Shown one piece after another: positions 53,632 to 63,156 of a stretch of 64,000 nucleotides of DNA. Source of the stretch: Alphaproteobacteria bacterium (GTDB taxonomy: Bacteria; Pseudomonadota; Alphaproteobacteria; Geminicoccales; Geminicoccaceae); NCBI GenBank assembly GCA_026990035.1, contig JALSIM010000026.1, forward strand, positions 62,001 to 126,000, given 5' to 3'. The notes below the pieces were generated by a model. That model was not told where the DNA came from. It worked only from the letters and a program-made list of their open reading frames with translations, and did no database searches. Both the position numbers and the translations under genes were made by a program. The number at the start of each line of letters is the position of its first letter. Position 1 is the stretch's first letter.

Positions 53632-56600
53632 CGACCGGCCGGGTCCTCGTTCTTCTCGGCCTGCTGCTGGGAGTTCCGGGCTGGCCCGTGGCCGGCCTCG
53701 CGCAGCCCCCCGACCCGGTGCCCGTCCTCACCGTCGAAGCGGACGGGAAGACGGCCGATCTGCGGTTCGCCGCGCCGGGTGAAGCGCTGCCGGAGGCCGT
53801 CGTGCGCGGCGGCCGTCTGGTCCTCGATTTCGGCGACCGTCCCCGACCCGGGATCGGTGACCTCGAAACCCGGCTGCGGAAGTTCGTGGCCGGTGTCACC
53901 GAGGACGCCGCCTCCGGCCGCCTGCTCTTCGTTCTTCGCTCCGGAACCGAGGTCGAGATCGCCCGGAGCGGAAGCCAGGGGCTGCGCATCACCTTCCGGC
54001 GGGAGGAAGCCGCGACCGCCGTCATCGGGGTCCGCACCGGCCTCCATCCGGGTTTCCTGCGCATCGTGTTCGAGGGACCGGAAGCGGCGGCGGCGGAACT
54101 GGCGCGCACGGGTCCCGGGATCTCGTTGCGCTTCGCGCGTCCCCTCGACCGGCGGGTGGCGGCACGCCTCGCGCGTCTCGATCAGCTCGCGGTGGTGGAG
54201 GCGGTCGACCCCCGCAGCCTGCGATTGCGCCTCGCCGAGGGCCGCGAGGTCGAAATCCTGCGGCTGCCGCCCGATCGCCTGGTGCTCGATCTCTCGGCGG
54301 CGAAAGCCGAGCCCGCGGCAGCGGAAGCGCGCGATCCCGCCGCCTCCGGGAGCCCGGCGATCGCCCCCGCGGCGCCCTCGCCGCCTTCGGCGGAGCCCGG
54401 AACCGGCGCGGCGCAGGAGACCGCGGGGGCGGCCGAGGCCGCGGGCGGGCGCGGAGATTCCGCGGCCGGGACCCCGCCAGGCCGGGCGGAAGTGGCGGCC
54501 GTTCCGCCCCGGGAGACCGTGGCCGTCGCCGCCGGAGCGGCTCCCCCCGCCTCTCTTCCCGCTCCGCCGCCGGCCGCTTCGCCGAAACCGCCGGCAGCGG
54601 TCGGAGACGATCCGGCGCGCCGGGTGACGGAGGCGGAAACGGCCGAGGCCGAGGTGCTCGAGATCAGGGCCGCACGCGAAGGGGATACCGTCCTGCTTCG
54701 GTTCCTCTGGCCGTTCGAGGTCGGTGCCGCCGCCTTCGTCCGGGCCGGGCGGCTGTGGGTCGTCTTCGATGCCCGCACGCGGTCGCTGCTCGCGGAAAGG
54801 AAACGGATCGTCTTTCACGCCGGGGCCCTGATCCGCGCGTTGCGTCAGCAGCCCCATGAGCGGGCGACCGTCCTGCGCATCGATCTCAAGGGCACCCCGG
54901 AGCTTTCGATGCGGCGGGAGGGCACCGCCTGGGTGCTGCTGTTCGACCGCCCCGGGATCTCGGCGCTGCCGGTGGAGGTGGACGCGACCGCCGGCCGCCT
55001 GCTGTTTCCCGGTGCCCGACGGAACATCCGCTTCCGTGACAATGTGGCCGGCGAGGAGGTGCAGGTGCTCACCTACCGGCGGTCTTCCGCCGGTCTCGCC
55101 GAGCGCCGACGGCTGGTCGATCTGACCCTTCTCCCGACGGTCCAGGGAGTCGCCTGGAGGACCGGTCAGCCGGAGGTCCGGGCGCGGCCGGTTCCGGGTG
55201 GCATGGCCATCACGCGCCCGGGCGGGCTGCGTCTCGATCCCGCGGCCTTTCCCCCGCGGGAGGCGACCGCCCCACCGCCGGCCGCGGCCGGGGAGACGGC
55301 GGCCGAGAGTGTTGCGGCCCAAGCTGCGGCGCCCGAAGACGGCATTTCCGCCGCCGAGGGCGGTGGCTCCCAGGATCCCGCGGCGACGGAGATCCGGACC
55401 GCACGGCCGGTCCCCGCGCCGGGCGGCGGAGGCGAAGACCCCCCGTCACCCGCCGACGGCGATACCGCGGCGGCCTCGCCCGACAACCCGCAGGAGCCGC
55501 GGGCGGAGATGGCGGCGGAAGGCGCGGGCGAAGCCCCCGAAGCGGCCACCGGAACGGGCGCCCCGGCACCCGCGGTGAGGCCCGCCGAGATGGAGTGGCG
55601 GACGACGCTGGGGCTCGCGGAGCTGTCGCCCGAAGTGCTGCAACGGACCGCACGGCTGCGCCGCGCCCTGACCGCCGAACTGGCGATGCGCGACGATCCC
55701 GAACGTCAGGCCCTGCGGTTGCGCATCGCCCGCCTCTATCTCGCCGATGCGCTGAGTGCCGAGGCCTTCGCCCAACTCCTCGCCACCCGCGATGCCGCCG
55801 TGATCGAGGACGATCCGGTACTGGCTAAACGACGCGCCGCTCTGGCCGGCGCATCCTCGCTGCTGCTCGGGCGCAACGGCGTGGCGGCGGAGCATCTGCG
55901 CAATCCGCTGCTCGAGGAGGATCGCGAAGTCGCGCTCTGGAAGGCGGTACTGGCGGCGCGCGAAAACCGCTGGGGCGACGCCGCGGAGGAGCTCGAGCGC
56001 TCCGGCGACATTCTCGAGTCCTATCCGCCGCCCCTGCGCTTCCGGCTCGGACTGATGGCGATCATGATCGCCGCCCAGAACGGGGATGCGGCGAGCGCCT
56101 TCGCCTGGCTCGAACGCCTCGACCGCCTCCAGCTCACCGCCGCACAGCGCGACGAGCTCCGTTTCATCGAGGCTCTCACCCTCAACCGTGACGGGGCCGG
56201 ACAGGAGGCGCGCAGGCTCCTCGCCCGACTCGCCGAGGAAGCCGGCTGGATCACCGCCACCAAGGCCGACTATGCCCTCGTCAACCTCGACCGGGAGGCC
56301 GACCGCATCGACATCGCCACCGCCCGCGACGCCTTCCTCCGCCAGCGCCCCTTCTGGCGGGGCCACCCCTGGGAACCGGCGATGCTTCGGGAACTCGGTC
56401 GTCTCGAGCGGGCCCTCGACCGCCTGCCGGAGGCCCTCGCGGTCTGGCGCGAGCTTCTCGGCCGCTATCCGGAGGCGGCGCCGAGCAAGGGGGTTCCCGA
56501 GGAGATGGCGGCGACCCTGGCCGCGGCCCTCGATCCGGAAGCGGATCCCGCGCTGCCTCTGTTCCTGCGTCTCGAGCTCTATCGCCGCTACGTCGCTCTG

Positions 56601-57323
56601 CTGCCACCGGGCGAGGCGGGCGACGGCATCACCCTCGATCTCGCCGAGGGCCTTCTCGAAGCGGGCCTTCCCGAGGTCGCCGAAACCCTCGCCGCGGAGC
56701 GGCTGCCGCTCGTCCTCGACGCCGCGATGCGCCGCGCCTTCGCCTGGCTGCAGGCCCGGGCGAGCCTGGAACGGGGCGCGCTGGGAGCGGCGCGCGAAAC
56801 GACCGCGAAGCTGGTCGCCACCGGTGCGGGCGAGGACGCCCTCCGGGCACGGTTGCTGGCGGCCCGGATCGAGCTCGCCCGCGGCAATCCCTGGGGCGCA
56901 CTCGCCGCCGTCGAGGACATCGCGGATCCACGGGCGCTCGGGATCCGCATCGACGCCGCCTGGGTCGCCCGAGACTGGAACCGGCTCGTTGCTCTCGCGC
57001 CCCTCCTGACGAGCAGGCTCGAACGCCGTGAACCGGTTTCGGAGAACGAGACCATCGCCGCGCTGCGGGTGGGCACCGCCCTGTGGCGGCGCGGCGAGCG
57101 GGAAAAGGTGGTGCGGATCGCGCGCCTCGTGGCCGACCGCAATCCCTCGCTGACCACCGACATCCTGTTCGAACTGATGACCACGCCGGTGACGATCGGC
57201 GGCGACCCGCGGCGGGTGGTCGGGGCGGCCGGCGAACTCGCCGATCGCCTCCGCACCCGCCTCGCCCAGCTCCAGGCCGGGGACACCGAAGCGCCACCGG
57301 CGACCGGGGCGGCCGGGCTCTGA
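53628..57323 (+). CDS. Large exported protein with AMIN-like beta domains and C-terminal helical repeats
   Basis: 1231 residues, ATG overlapping the previous stop. Signal peptide about 1-25. Beta-rich repeats (about 26-220 and 343-530; VLDFGDRPRPGIGDLETRLR, then VVFDARTRSLLAERKR) resemble AMIN/FecR-type periplasmic domains. They are split by Ala/Pro/Gly-rich linkers (about 225-340 and 532-655). The last 570 residues are an alpha-solenoid of TPR-like helices (LRIARLYLADALSAEAFAQL and many EALAVWREL-type units). It resembles flagella-associated TPR proteins in overall layout only. Position after cheZ and two MotB-like genes suggests a motor or cell-envelope scaffold. Confidence 0.75.
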   Translation: MTTGRVLVLLGLLLGVPGWPVAGLAQPPDPVPVLTVEADGKTADLRFAAPGEALPEAVVRGGRLVLDFGDRPRPGIGDLETRLRKFVAGVTEDAASGRLLFVLRSGTEVEIARSGSQGLRITFRREEAATAVIGVRTGLHPGFLRIVFEGPEAAAAELARTGPGISLRFARPLDRRVAARLARLDQLAVVEAVDPRSLRLRLAEGREVEILRLPPDRLVLDLSAAKAEPAAAEARDPAASGSPAIAPAAPSPPSAEPGTGAAQETAGAAEAAGGRGDSAAGTPPGRAEVAAVPPRETVAVAAGAAPPASLPAPPPAASPKPPAAVGDDPARRVTEAETAEAEVLEIRAAREGDTVLLRFLWPFEVGAAAFVRAGRLWVVFDARTRSLLAERKRIVFHAGALIRALRQQPHERATVLRIDLKGTPELSMRREGTAWVLLFDRPGISALPVEVDATAGRLLFPGARRNIRFRDNVAGEEVQVLTYRRSSAGLAERRRLVDLTLLPTVQGVAWRTGQPEVRARPVPGGMAITRPGGLRLDPAAFPPREATAPPPAAAGETAAESVAAQAAAPEDGISAAEGGGSQDPAATEIRTARPVPAPGGGGEDPPSPADGDTAAASPDNPQEPRAEMAAEGAGEAPEAATGTGAPAPAVRPAEMEWRTTLGLAELSPEVLQRTARLRRALTAELAMRDDPERQALRLRIARLYLADALSAEAFAQLLATRDAAVIEDDPVLAKRRAALAGASSLLLGRNGVAAEHLRNPLLEEDREVALWKAVLAARENRWGDAAEELERSGDILESYPPPLRFRLGLMAIMIAAQNGDAASAFAWLERLDRLQLTAAQRDELRFIEALTLNRDGAGQEARRLLARLAEEAGWITATKADYALVNLDREADRIDIATARDAFLRQRPFWRGHPWEPAMLRELGRLERALDRLPEALAVWRELLGRYPEAAPSKGVPEEMAATLAAALDPEADPALPLFLRLELYRRYVALLPPGEAGDGITLDLAEGLLEAGLPEVAETLAAERLPLVLDAAMRRAFAWLQARASLERGALGAARETTAKLVATGAGEDALRARLLAARIELARGNPWGALAAVEDIADPRALGIRIDAAWVARDWNRLVALAPLLTSRLERREPVSENETIAALRVGTALWRRGEREKVVRIARLVADRNPSLTTDILFELMTTPVTIGGDPRRVVGAAGELADRLRTRLAQLQAGDTEAPPATGAAGL

Positions 57324-57453
57324 TCGCGACACCGGCGGTTCCGATCCCGCGCCCCGGCGAGGCGGCTCCCACCGTTGCGAGGACACCGCCGGGCGCGTAA
57401 AGCATGCCCGTCCGTTCTCCGGGCCGCCTCACAGTCGACAGGATCGAACGCGC

Positions 57454-58467
57454 TTGTTCCGCTTCGCAATTACACGGCTGGGTCTCCTCGTCCCCACCTT
57501 TCTCGGCGTGACCCTGATCGCCTTCCTGTTCATTCGCCTGCTGCCCGGCGATCCCATCGAGATCCTCGCCGGTGAACGGGGCGTGAGCCCGGAACGCCAT
57601 GCCCGCCTGATGCGGGAGCTGGGTTTCGACCGGCCGCTGTGGGAGCAGTATCTGAACTATCTGCTCGACGTGCTGCAGGGAGATCTCGGCCGTTCGATCG
57701 TCACCAGGCAGCCGATCATCGAGGAATTCCTCACCCTGTTCCCGGCCACCCTCGAGCTTTCCCTCTGTGCCATTCTCCTGGCGGTGGTGATCGGCCTGCC
57801 GGTCGGCATTCTCGCCGCCGTACGCCGGGGCACCGTCTTCGATCACAGTGTCATGGCGGTGACGTTGACCGGCTATTCGATGCCCATCTTCTGGTGGGGG
57901 CTGCTCCTGATCATCCTCTTTTCCGGCATTCTCGGCTGGACACCCGTGTCCGGCCGCCTGTCGCTGCTCTATTACGTGGAACCGGTGACCGGCTTCATGC
58001 TGATCGACACCCTGCTGTCCGATCAGGAGGGCGCCTTCCTCTCGGCCCTGCGGCATCTGATCCTGCCGACGGTGGTCCTCGGCACCATTCCGCTGGCGGT
58101 GATCGCCCGCCAGACCCGTTCGGCGATGCTCGAAGTGCTGGGCGAGGATTATGTCCGCACCGCCCGCGCCAAGGGCCTGCCGCCCTGGCGGATCATCGGC
58201 CTGCACGCGCTCCGCAACGCTCTCGTCCCGGTAGTCACCACCATCGGCCTGCAGGTCGGGGTGCTGCTCGCCGGCGCGATCCTCACCGAGACCATCTTCT
58301 CCTGGCCCGGGGTCGGCAAATGGCTCGTCGATTCCATCTTCCGCCGCGACTATCCGGCGGTGCAGGGCGGGCTGCTGCTGATCGCCAGCCTGGTGATGCT
58401 GGTCAATCTGGTGGTCGACCTCCTCTACGGCCTGATCAACCCCCGCATCCGGCATCGGAGGGCCTGA
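57454..58467 (+). CDS. dppB: Peptide/nickel-type ABC transporter permease (DppB family)
   Basis: 337 residues, TTG start at 57454 giving the classic opening RFAITRLGLLVPTFLGVTLI. Six helices, GDPIEILAGERGVSPERHA after TM1 and the EAA loop GEDYVRTARAKGLPPWRII. It forms the channel with the DppC-like gene that follows with a one-base overlap. 130 bases separate it from the large exported protein; no strong promoter or binding-protein gene is visible upstream. Confidence 0.93.
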   Translation: MFRFAITRLGLLVPTFLGVTLIAFLFIRLLPGDPIEILAGERGVSPERHARLMRELGFDRPLWEQYLNYLLDVLQGDLGRSIVTRQPIIEEFLTLFPATLELSLCAILLAVVIGLPVGILAAVRRGTVFDHSVMAVTLTGYSMPIFWWGLLLIILFSGILGWTPVSGRLSLLYYVEPVTGFMLIDTLLSDQEGAFLSALRHLILPTVVLGTIPLAVIARQTRSAMLEVLGEDYVRTARAKGLPPWRIIGLHALRNALVPVVTTIGLQVGVLLAGAILTETIFSWPGVGKWLVDSIFRRDYPAVQGGLLLIASLVMLVNLVVDLLYGLINPRIRHRRA

Positions 58468-59390
58468 TGGCGGGCCCGCCGGAGACCCTCCCGGAAGCCG
58501 CTGCGGACATCACCGCCGGGCCCGAGCCGCCCGGCCCGATGCGCGAATTCTGGCACCACTACCGCCAGAACCGGGGCGCGGTGGTCGGTCTCGGCTTTCT
58601 CGTCTTCCTCGTGCTCCTCGCCCTGTTCGCCGATTTCGTCGCCCCGCATCCGCCCGACGCCCAGTATCGCGACGCCTTCCTGACCCCGCCGGTCTGGCAG
58701 GAAGGAGGAAGCTGGCGGTTCCCGCTCGGCACCGACGCCACCGGTCGCGACATTCTTTCGCGGATCGTCTTCGGCTCGCGCTATTCGCTGTCCATCGGCT
58801 TCTTGGTGATCGTACTGTCGCTTCTGGGCGGCATCACCATCGGCCTGGTGGCGGGTTTCTCCGGCGGCTGGATCGACAGCCTGGTGATGCGGCTGATGGA
58901 CGTGCTGATCGCCATCCCGGGCCTCCTCCTCGCCCTCGTCGTGGTGGCGATCATGGGCCCCGGCCTGTTCAACGCCATGTTCGCCATCGCCATCGTCTAC
59001 CTGCCGCATTTCGTGCGCCTGACGCGGGCGGCGACCCTGGCCGAACTGTCGCGCGACTACGTCACCGGCAGCCGCGTCGCCGGCGCCGGGCTGCCCCGGC
59101 TGATGTTCGTGACCGTCCTGCCCAACTGCATGCCACCGCTGATCGTCCAGGCGACCCTGAGCTTTTCCACCGCGGTCCTGGACATGGCGGCGCTCGGATT
59201 CCTGGGCATGGGGGCCCAGCCGCCGACGCCGGAATGGGGTACGATGCTGGCCGACGCCCGCGAGTTCATCCTCCGCGCCTGGTGGGTGGTGACCTTCCCG
59301 GGCATGGCGATCCTGCTCACCGTGCTGGCCATCAACCTCGTGGGCGACGGCCTGCGCGACGTACTCGATCCGAAACTGAAACGCTCATGA
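58467..59390 (+). CDS. dppC: Peptide/nickel-type ABC transporter permease (DppC family)
   Basis: 307 residues with an N-terminal cytoplasmic part (1-40), six helices, FPLGTDATGRDILSRIVFGS after TM1, and the EAA loop SRDYVTGSRVAGAGLPRLMF. FLGMGAQPPTPEWGTMLADA is a family landmark. Coupled to dppB (TGATG) and to the following ATPase (ATGA). Partner permease of the oligopeptide/dipeptide-type importer. Confidence 0.93.
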   Translation: MAGPPETLPEAAADITAGPEPPGPMREFWHHYRQNRGAVVGLGFLVFLVLLALFADFVAPHPPDAQYRDAFLTPPVWQEGGSWRFPLGTDATGRDILSRIVFGSRYSLSIGFLVIVLSLLGGITIGLVAGFSGGWIDSLVMRLMDVLIAIPGLLLALVVVAIMGPGLFNAMFAIAIVYLPHFVRLTRAATLAELSRDYVTGSRVAGAGLPRLMFVTVLPNCMPPLIVQATLSFSTAVLDMAALGFLGMGAQPPTPEWGTMLADAREFILRAWWVVTFPGMAILLTVLAINLVGDGLRDVLDPKLKRS

Positions 59391-60388
59391 GCCTGCTCGA
59401 AATCCGCGATCTGATCGTCGAATTCCCGGTCGCCGGCGGCATGCTGAGGGCGGTCGACGGGATCGATCTCGACGTCGATGCGGGCGAACTCGTGGCGATC
59501 GTCGGCGAATCCGGCTCCGGCAAGTCGGTGGCCATGCTGGCGGTCATGGGCCTGCTGCCGCCGACGGCGCGGGTCACCGCCGGGCGCCTCGCCTTCGCCG
59601 GCCACGATCTGCTCGCCATGCGCGCCGATCATCGCCGGCGCATCATCGGCAAGGACATGGCGATGATCTTCCAGGAGCCGACGAGTTCCCTCAACCCCTG
59701 TTTCACCATCGGCTTCCAGCTCGAGGAGGCGATCGGGACCCATCTCGGCGGCCGCCGCGAGGAGCGCCGGCGACGGGCGATCGAGCTGCTCGGGAAGGTC
59801 GGCATCCCCTCCCCGGAAAAACGGCTGCGCGCCTTCCCCCATCAGCTCTCGGGGGGGATGAACCAGCGGGTGATGATCGCCATGGCCATCGCCTGCGGCC
59901 CCCGACTGCTGATCGCCGACGAACCGACGACCGCCCTCGACGTCACGATCCAGGCGCAGATCCTCGACCTGCTCCTGGAACTGCGGCGGGAACGGGAGAT
60001 GGCGATGGTGCTCATCACCCACGCGATGGGGGTGGTCGCCGAGACCGCCGAGCGGGTCGTCGTCCAGTACGCCGGCCGGCAGGTCGAGGAACAGGAGGTG
60101 TTCGGCCTCTTCGAGGATCCGCATCATCCTTACACCCGGGCGCTCCTCGACGCCCTGCCCGAACGCAATCTCGGCCGGCGGCTGGCGGCGATCCCCGGCG
60201 TCGTGCCCGGTCTCTGGGACCGGCCCGAGGGCTGCCTCTTCCATCCCCGCTGCCGCTTCGCCACCGATCGCTGCCGCCGACAGCCACCTCCGCCGGCGGC
60301 GGCGGAACTCGGCCGCGCCCGCTGCCACTACCCGCTGGTCGGCGGGGTGCCGCTGGGCCATCCCCGCATCGGGGCGCCGGCCGAATGA
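59387..60388 (+). CDS. dppD: Peptide/nickel-type ABC transporter ATPase (DppD family)
   Basis: 333 residues. Walker A is GESGSGKSV, the signature [18 protein letters not shown], Walker [14 protein letters not shown], and the oligopeptide C-terminal Cys cluster is visible as [18 protein letters not shown], an iron-sulfur-type or structural site of Dpp/Opp ATPases. It overlaps dppC and dppF by four bases each. Confidence 0.95.
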   Translation: MSLLEIRDLIVEFPVAGGMLRAVDGIDLDVDAGELVAIVGESGSGKSVAMLAVMGLLPPTARVTAGRLAFAGHDLLAMRADHRRRIIGKDMAMIFQEPTSSLNPCFTIGFQLEEAIGTHLGGRREERRRRAIELLGKVGIPSPEKRLRAFPHQLSGGMNQRVMIAMAIACGPRLLIADEPTTALDVTIQAQILDLLLELRREREMAMVLITHAMGVVAETAERVVVQYAGRQVEEQEVFGLFEDPHHPYTRALLDALPERNLGRRLAAIPGVVPGLWDRPEGCLFHPRCRFATDRCRRQPPPPAAAELGRARCHYPLVGGVPLGHPRIGAPAE

Positions 60389-61371
60389 CCGGCGAGGTCG
60401 TGGTCGCGGCCAGGGATCTGTGCCGCTACTACACGGTCGGCGGCGGCCTGTTCGCCCGCGGCCAGATCCTGAAGGCGGTGGACGGGGCGAGCTTCACCCT
60501 CCGGACCGGCCGTACCCTGGCGGTGGTCGGCGAATCCGGTTGCGGCAAATCGACCCTCGCCCGCCTCGTCACCATGGTCGAGCGGCCCAGCTCGGGCCGC
60601 CTCGAGATCTGCGGCACCGATCCCGTCGGAGTGGATCGCGAGACCAAAAGGCGTCTCCGCCGCAGCGTCCAGATCGTCTTCCAGGATCCCTACGGTTCCC
60701 TCAATCCGCGCCAGAAGGTGGCGACCATCCTCGCCGAACCTCTCGTCATCAACACCCGGAAGAGCGCCCGGGAACGGCGCGAGGCGGTGGCGGCGATGAT
60801 GCGCCGGGTGGGGTTGCGGCCGGAACTGGGGCGACGCTATCCGCACATGTTCTCCGGCGGCCAGCGCCAGCGGATCGCCGTCGCCCGGGCCCTGATGCTC
60901 GAGCCCGCGGTGGTGGTGCTGGACGAACCGGTCTCGGCCCTCGATCTCTCGATCCAGGCCCAGGTCCTCAACCTGCTGGAAGATCTGCAGGCCGAACTGG
61001 GGCTCGCCTATCTGTTCATCAGCCACGATCTCTCGGTGGTCCGGTACATCGCCGACGAGATCATGGTCATGTATCTGGGACGTCCGGTGGAACAGGGACC
61101 GCGGGAAGCCCTCTTCGCCGAGCCCCTCCATCCCTACACGCGGGCGCTGCTGGCGGCGACGCCGGTGGCCGATCCCCGCCGCCGGCGGCGGCGCGACCGG
61201 TCGGCCCTCGGGGGCGAGACGCCTTCCCCGATCGACCCGCCGTCCGGTTGCCCCTTCCACCCCCGCTGTCCCCTCGCCGACGCGCGCTGTCGCCGCGAGC
61301 GCCCGGAACCGCTGCAGCGGGGCGATCGCCAGGTCGCCTGCCATGCGGTGGAGGAGGGTCGCGGCCCCTGA
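60385..61371 (+). CDS. dppF: Peptide/nickel-type ABC transporter ATPase (DppF family)
   Basis: 328 residues. Walker A is GESGCGKST, then FQDPYGSLNPRQKVATIL, signature MFSGGQRQRIAVARAL, Walker B VVVLDEPVSALDLSIQAQVL and C-terminal SGCPFHPRCPLADARCRRER. It is the second ATPase of the importer. Last gene of the operon; the reverse-strand HlyU-like gene ends 21 bases beyond. Oligosaccharide importers also use this ATPase type. Confidence 0.95.
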   Translation: MTGEVVVAARDLCRYYTVGGGLFARGQILKAVDGASFTLRTGRTLAVVGESGCGKSTLARLVTMVERPSSGRLEICGTDPVGVDRETKRRLRRSVQIVFQDPYGSLNPRQKVATILAEPLVINTRKSARERREAVAAMMRRVGLRPELGRRYPHMFSGGQRQRIAVARALMLEPAVVVLDEPVSALDLSIQAQVLNLLEDLQAELGLAYLFISHDLSVVRYIADEIMVMYLGRPVEQGPREALFAEPLHPYTRALLAATPVADPRRRRRRDRSALGGETPSPIDPPSGCPFHPRCPLADARCRRERPEPLQRGDRQVACHAVEEGRGP

Positions 61372-61392
61372 GCGGTCGGCGGGCGGCCCGGA

Positions 61393-61689
61393 TCAGCCTT
61401 TTCCCCGATCGAAGATGCGGTCGCCCAGCTCGTCGATGATCTGCTGGCCCTTGCGCACGGCGAAACTGGCCGCGGCCTCGGCGCTGGCGTGGGTGTCGGC
61501 GCGGATGAAACGGTGTTCCTTGCGCCCCTCGGGCGTCTCCTTGCTGATGATCCCGGCGGTCAGATACTGCCCGCCCTGGGCCATCGGCGTGGGGGTGATA
61601 CTGTAGCCCTGGTACTCGACCGTTTCTCCCGGGGGAGGCTTGGGCGCGCCGCCGCCCAGGAGACGTTTGAACATGTCACCAAGTCCCAA
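61393..61689 (-). CDS. HlyU-family small protein
   Basis: 98 residues from the TTG at 61689, which has GAGGAGG at ideal distance; an internal ATG at 61674 would shorten it by five. VEYQGYSITPTPMAQGGQYL and TAGIISKE, with ASFAVRKGQQIIDELGDRIF, match the HlyU domain, named after a Vibrio haemolysin activator. In alphaproteobacteria these are short proteins of unclear function, some regulatory. The DUF4332-like gene ends 20 bases upstream of its start, so the two could be co-transcribed. Confidence 0.8.
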   Translation of the reverse strand: MGLGDMFKRLLGGGAPKPPPGETVEYQGYSITPTPMAQGGQYLTAGIISKETPEGRKEHRFIRADTHASAEAAASFAVRKGQQIIDELGDRIFDRGKG

Positions 61690-61709
61690 CCCGATCCTCC
61701 TCTCGACGT

Positions 61710-62117
61710 TCAGGAACTCACCGCGGGAGGTAGGCTCTTCGCCTGTGCGATCCAGCGGGCGATGGTCTTGCGCGCCGGCAGCGAACGGGTGACGCGGCCC
61801 TCGCCGTTGACCTCCATCATCCGGCTCTCGAGCGTCTCGACCCGTTCGCCACGCAACTGCCGGACGGTCCGCAGGCCGATCGCCTCGAGCAGTTCCGCAT
61901 ACTGGCTGCCGACGCCCTTGATGCGCATGAAATCGGCCATCGCCACCCATTTGGCGAGCCGTCCCTCCTCGATGCCGGTGCGGCGCGCGAGCTCCCGTCG
62001 CCTCTGACGGCTGCCGGCGGCGCGCAGGAGGTCGGCGGTGGTCGAAATGCCGGCTTCCCTGAGCTTGGCCCCGTAGCCGCGGCCGATGCCCTCGATATGC
62101 TCCACAGGGTATGGCAT
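61710..62117 (-). CDS. DUF4332-like helix-hairpin-helix protein
   Basis: 135 residues, opening PVEHIEGIGRGYGAKLREAG, continuing TTADLLRAAG and repeating the pattern at MRIKGVGSQYAELLEAIGL with TVRQLRG. Two HhH-like repeats of the DUF4332 type, with a basic C-terminal LPARKTIARWIAQAK. Such proteins probably bind DNA or nucleic acid without sequence preference; function is not established. The adjacent HlyU gene follows on the same strand. Confidence 0.8.
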   Translation of the reverse strand: MPYPVEHIEGIGRGYGAKLREAGISTTADLLRAAGSRQRRRELARRTGIEEGRLAKWVAMADFMRIKGVGSQYAELLEAIGLRTVRQLRGERVETLESRMMEVNGEGRVTRSLPARKTIARWIAQAKSLPPAVSS

Positions 62118-62326
62118 TTCCGCCCTTCTCCGGTCCCGCTTTCCGCGATGGCGGGTGCAGCGCCGAGCCTCCCCGGGCGGCTACTGTGCGGAAGCGGAGC
62201 CCCCGTGGCAAGCCGTTTGGCGGCCCACCGGACGCGTCGGCGGGGCGACCCGGAGGCGGGAAAAAAGCCGGCGACAGAGCCGCCGCCGCGAGCTAGCCTC
62301 GAAGCCGCGCGGAGGGGAGGCGATAG

Positions 62327-63136
62327 ATGAAGACGGTTCTGATCACCGGAGCGGCGGGGAATGTCGGTGGCTGGCTCCGCCGTCTCCTCGCCGGCGTCTA
62401 TCCGCGGCTGGTGCTGAGCGACCGGCGGCCGCCCGCCGATCTCCGGCCGGAGGAGGAATTCCGTGCCACCGATCTGGCCGACCTCGATTCCGTGATCCGG
62501 ACGGTCGCCGGAGTCGAAGGGATCGTCCATCTCGGCGGCCATTCCGTCGAAGGCTCCTGGGAGGAAATCCTGCAGGCCAACATCCTGGGCTGCTACCATC
62601 TGTTCGAGGCCGCCCGGCGGCAGGGGGTGGAACGGATCGTCTTCGCCTCTTCCAACCACGCCGTGGGATTCTATCCGCGACGACGGCGCATCGGCGTCGA
62701 TCACCGGGTCCGTCCCGACAGCCGCTACGGCGTGTCGAAGGTTTTCGGCGAGGCCCTGGGCTCCCTCTACGCGGACAAATACGGGCTGCGGGTGACGAGC
62801 ATCCGCATCGGCAATGTCGCGGAAAGGCCGGTGGACCGGCGCCGGCTGGCGATCTGGATCCATCCGGAGGACCTGGCGCAGCTCGTGCGCATCGGCCTCG
62901 AACATCCCGCGGTCCACAACGAGATCCTGTTCGGCGCTTCGGCCAACGAGCGTTCCTGGTGGGACGACGAGGCGGCCCGGCGACTGGGCTATCGCCCACG
63001 TCACCGCGCCGAGGATCACGCTGCCGAAGCCCTGGCCGCACAGGCGGCCATGCCGCCGGATCCGGTCGGCGACCGGTTCGAGGGGGGCGGCTTCTGCAGT
63101 CTCGAATTCTCGGGGGATCCGGACACCATCGGCTGA
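62327..63136 (+). CDS. udh: Uronate dehydrogenase
   Basis: 269 residues of the extended SDR fold. The cofactor loop is GAAGNVGGWLR; HLGGHSVEGSWEEILQANI and FASSNHAVGFYPR are hallmark stretches of uronate dehydrogenases; the catalytic pair is Tyr134-Lys138 (RYGVSKVFGEAL). It oxidises galacturonate or glucuronate to the aldarolactone with NAD. Length equals the Agrobacterium enzyme (about 265). The next gene, a DapA-family lyase, could act later in the same aldarate pathway. Confidence 0.9.
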   Translation: MKTVLITGAAGNVGGWLRRLLAGVYPRLVLSDRRPPADLRPEEEFRATDLADLDSVIRTVAGVEGIVHLGGHSVEGSWEEILQANILGCYHLFEAARRQGVERIVFASSNHAVGFYPRRRRIGVDHRVRPDSRYGVSKVFGEALGSLYADKYGLRVTSIRIGNVAERPVDRRRLAIWIHPEDLAQLVRIGLEHPAVHNEILFGASANERSWWDDEAARRLGYRPRHRAEDHAAEALAAQAAMPPDPVGDRFEGGGFCSLEFSGDPDTIG

Positions 63137-63156
63137 AATCCGACGGAGGACGAACC

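Noticed and set aside
53325-55322. A 665-codon open frame antisense to the large exported protein
   Set aside because: Arg/Gly-rich low-complexity translation without domains; the plus-strand protein has a signal peptide and ordered repeats.
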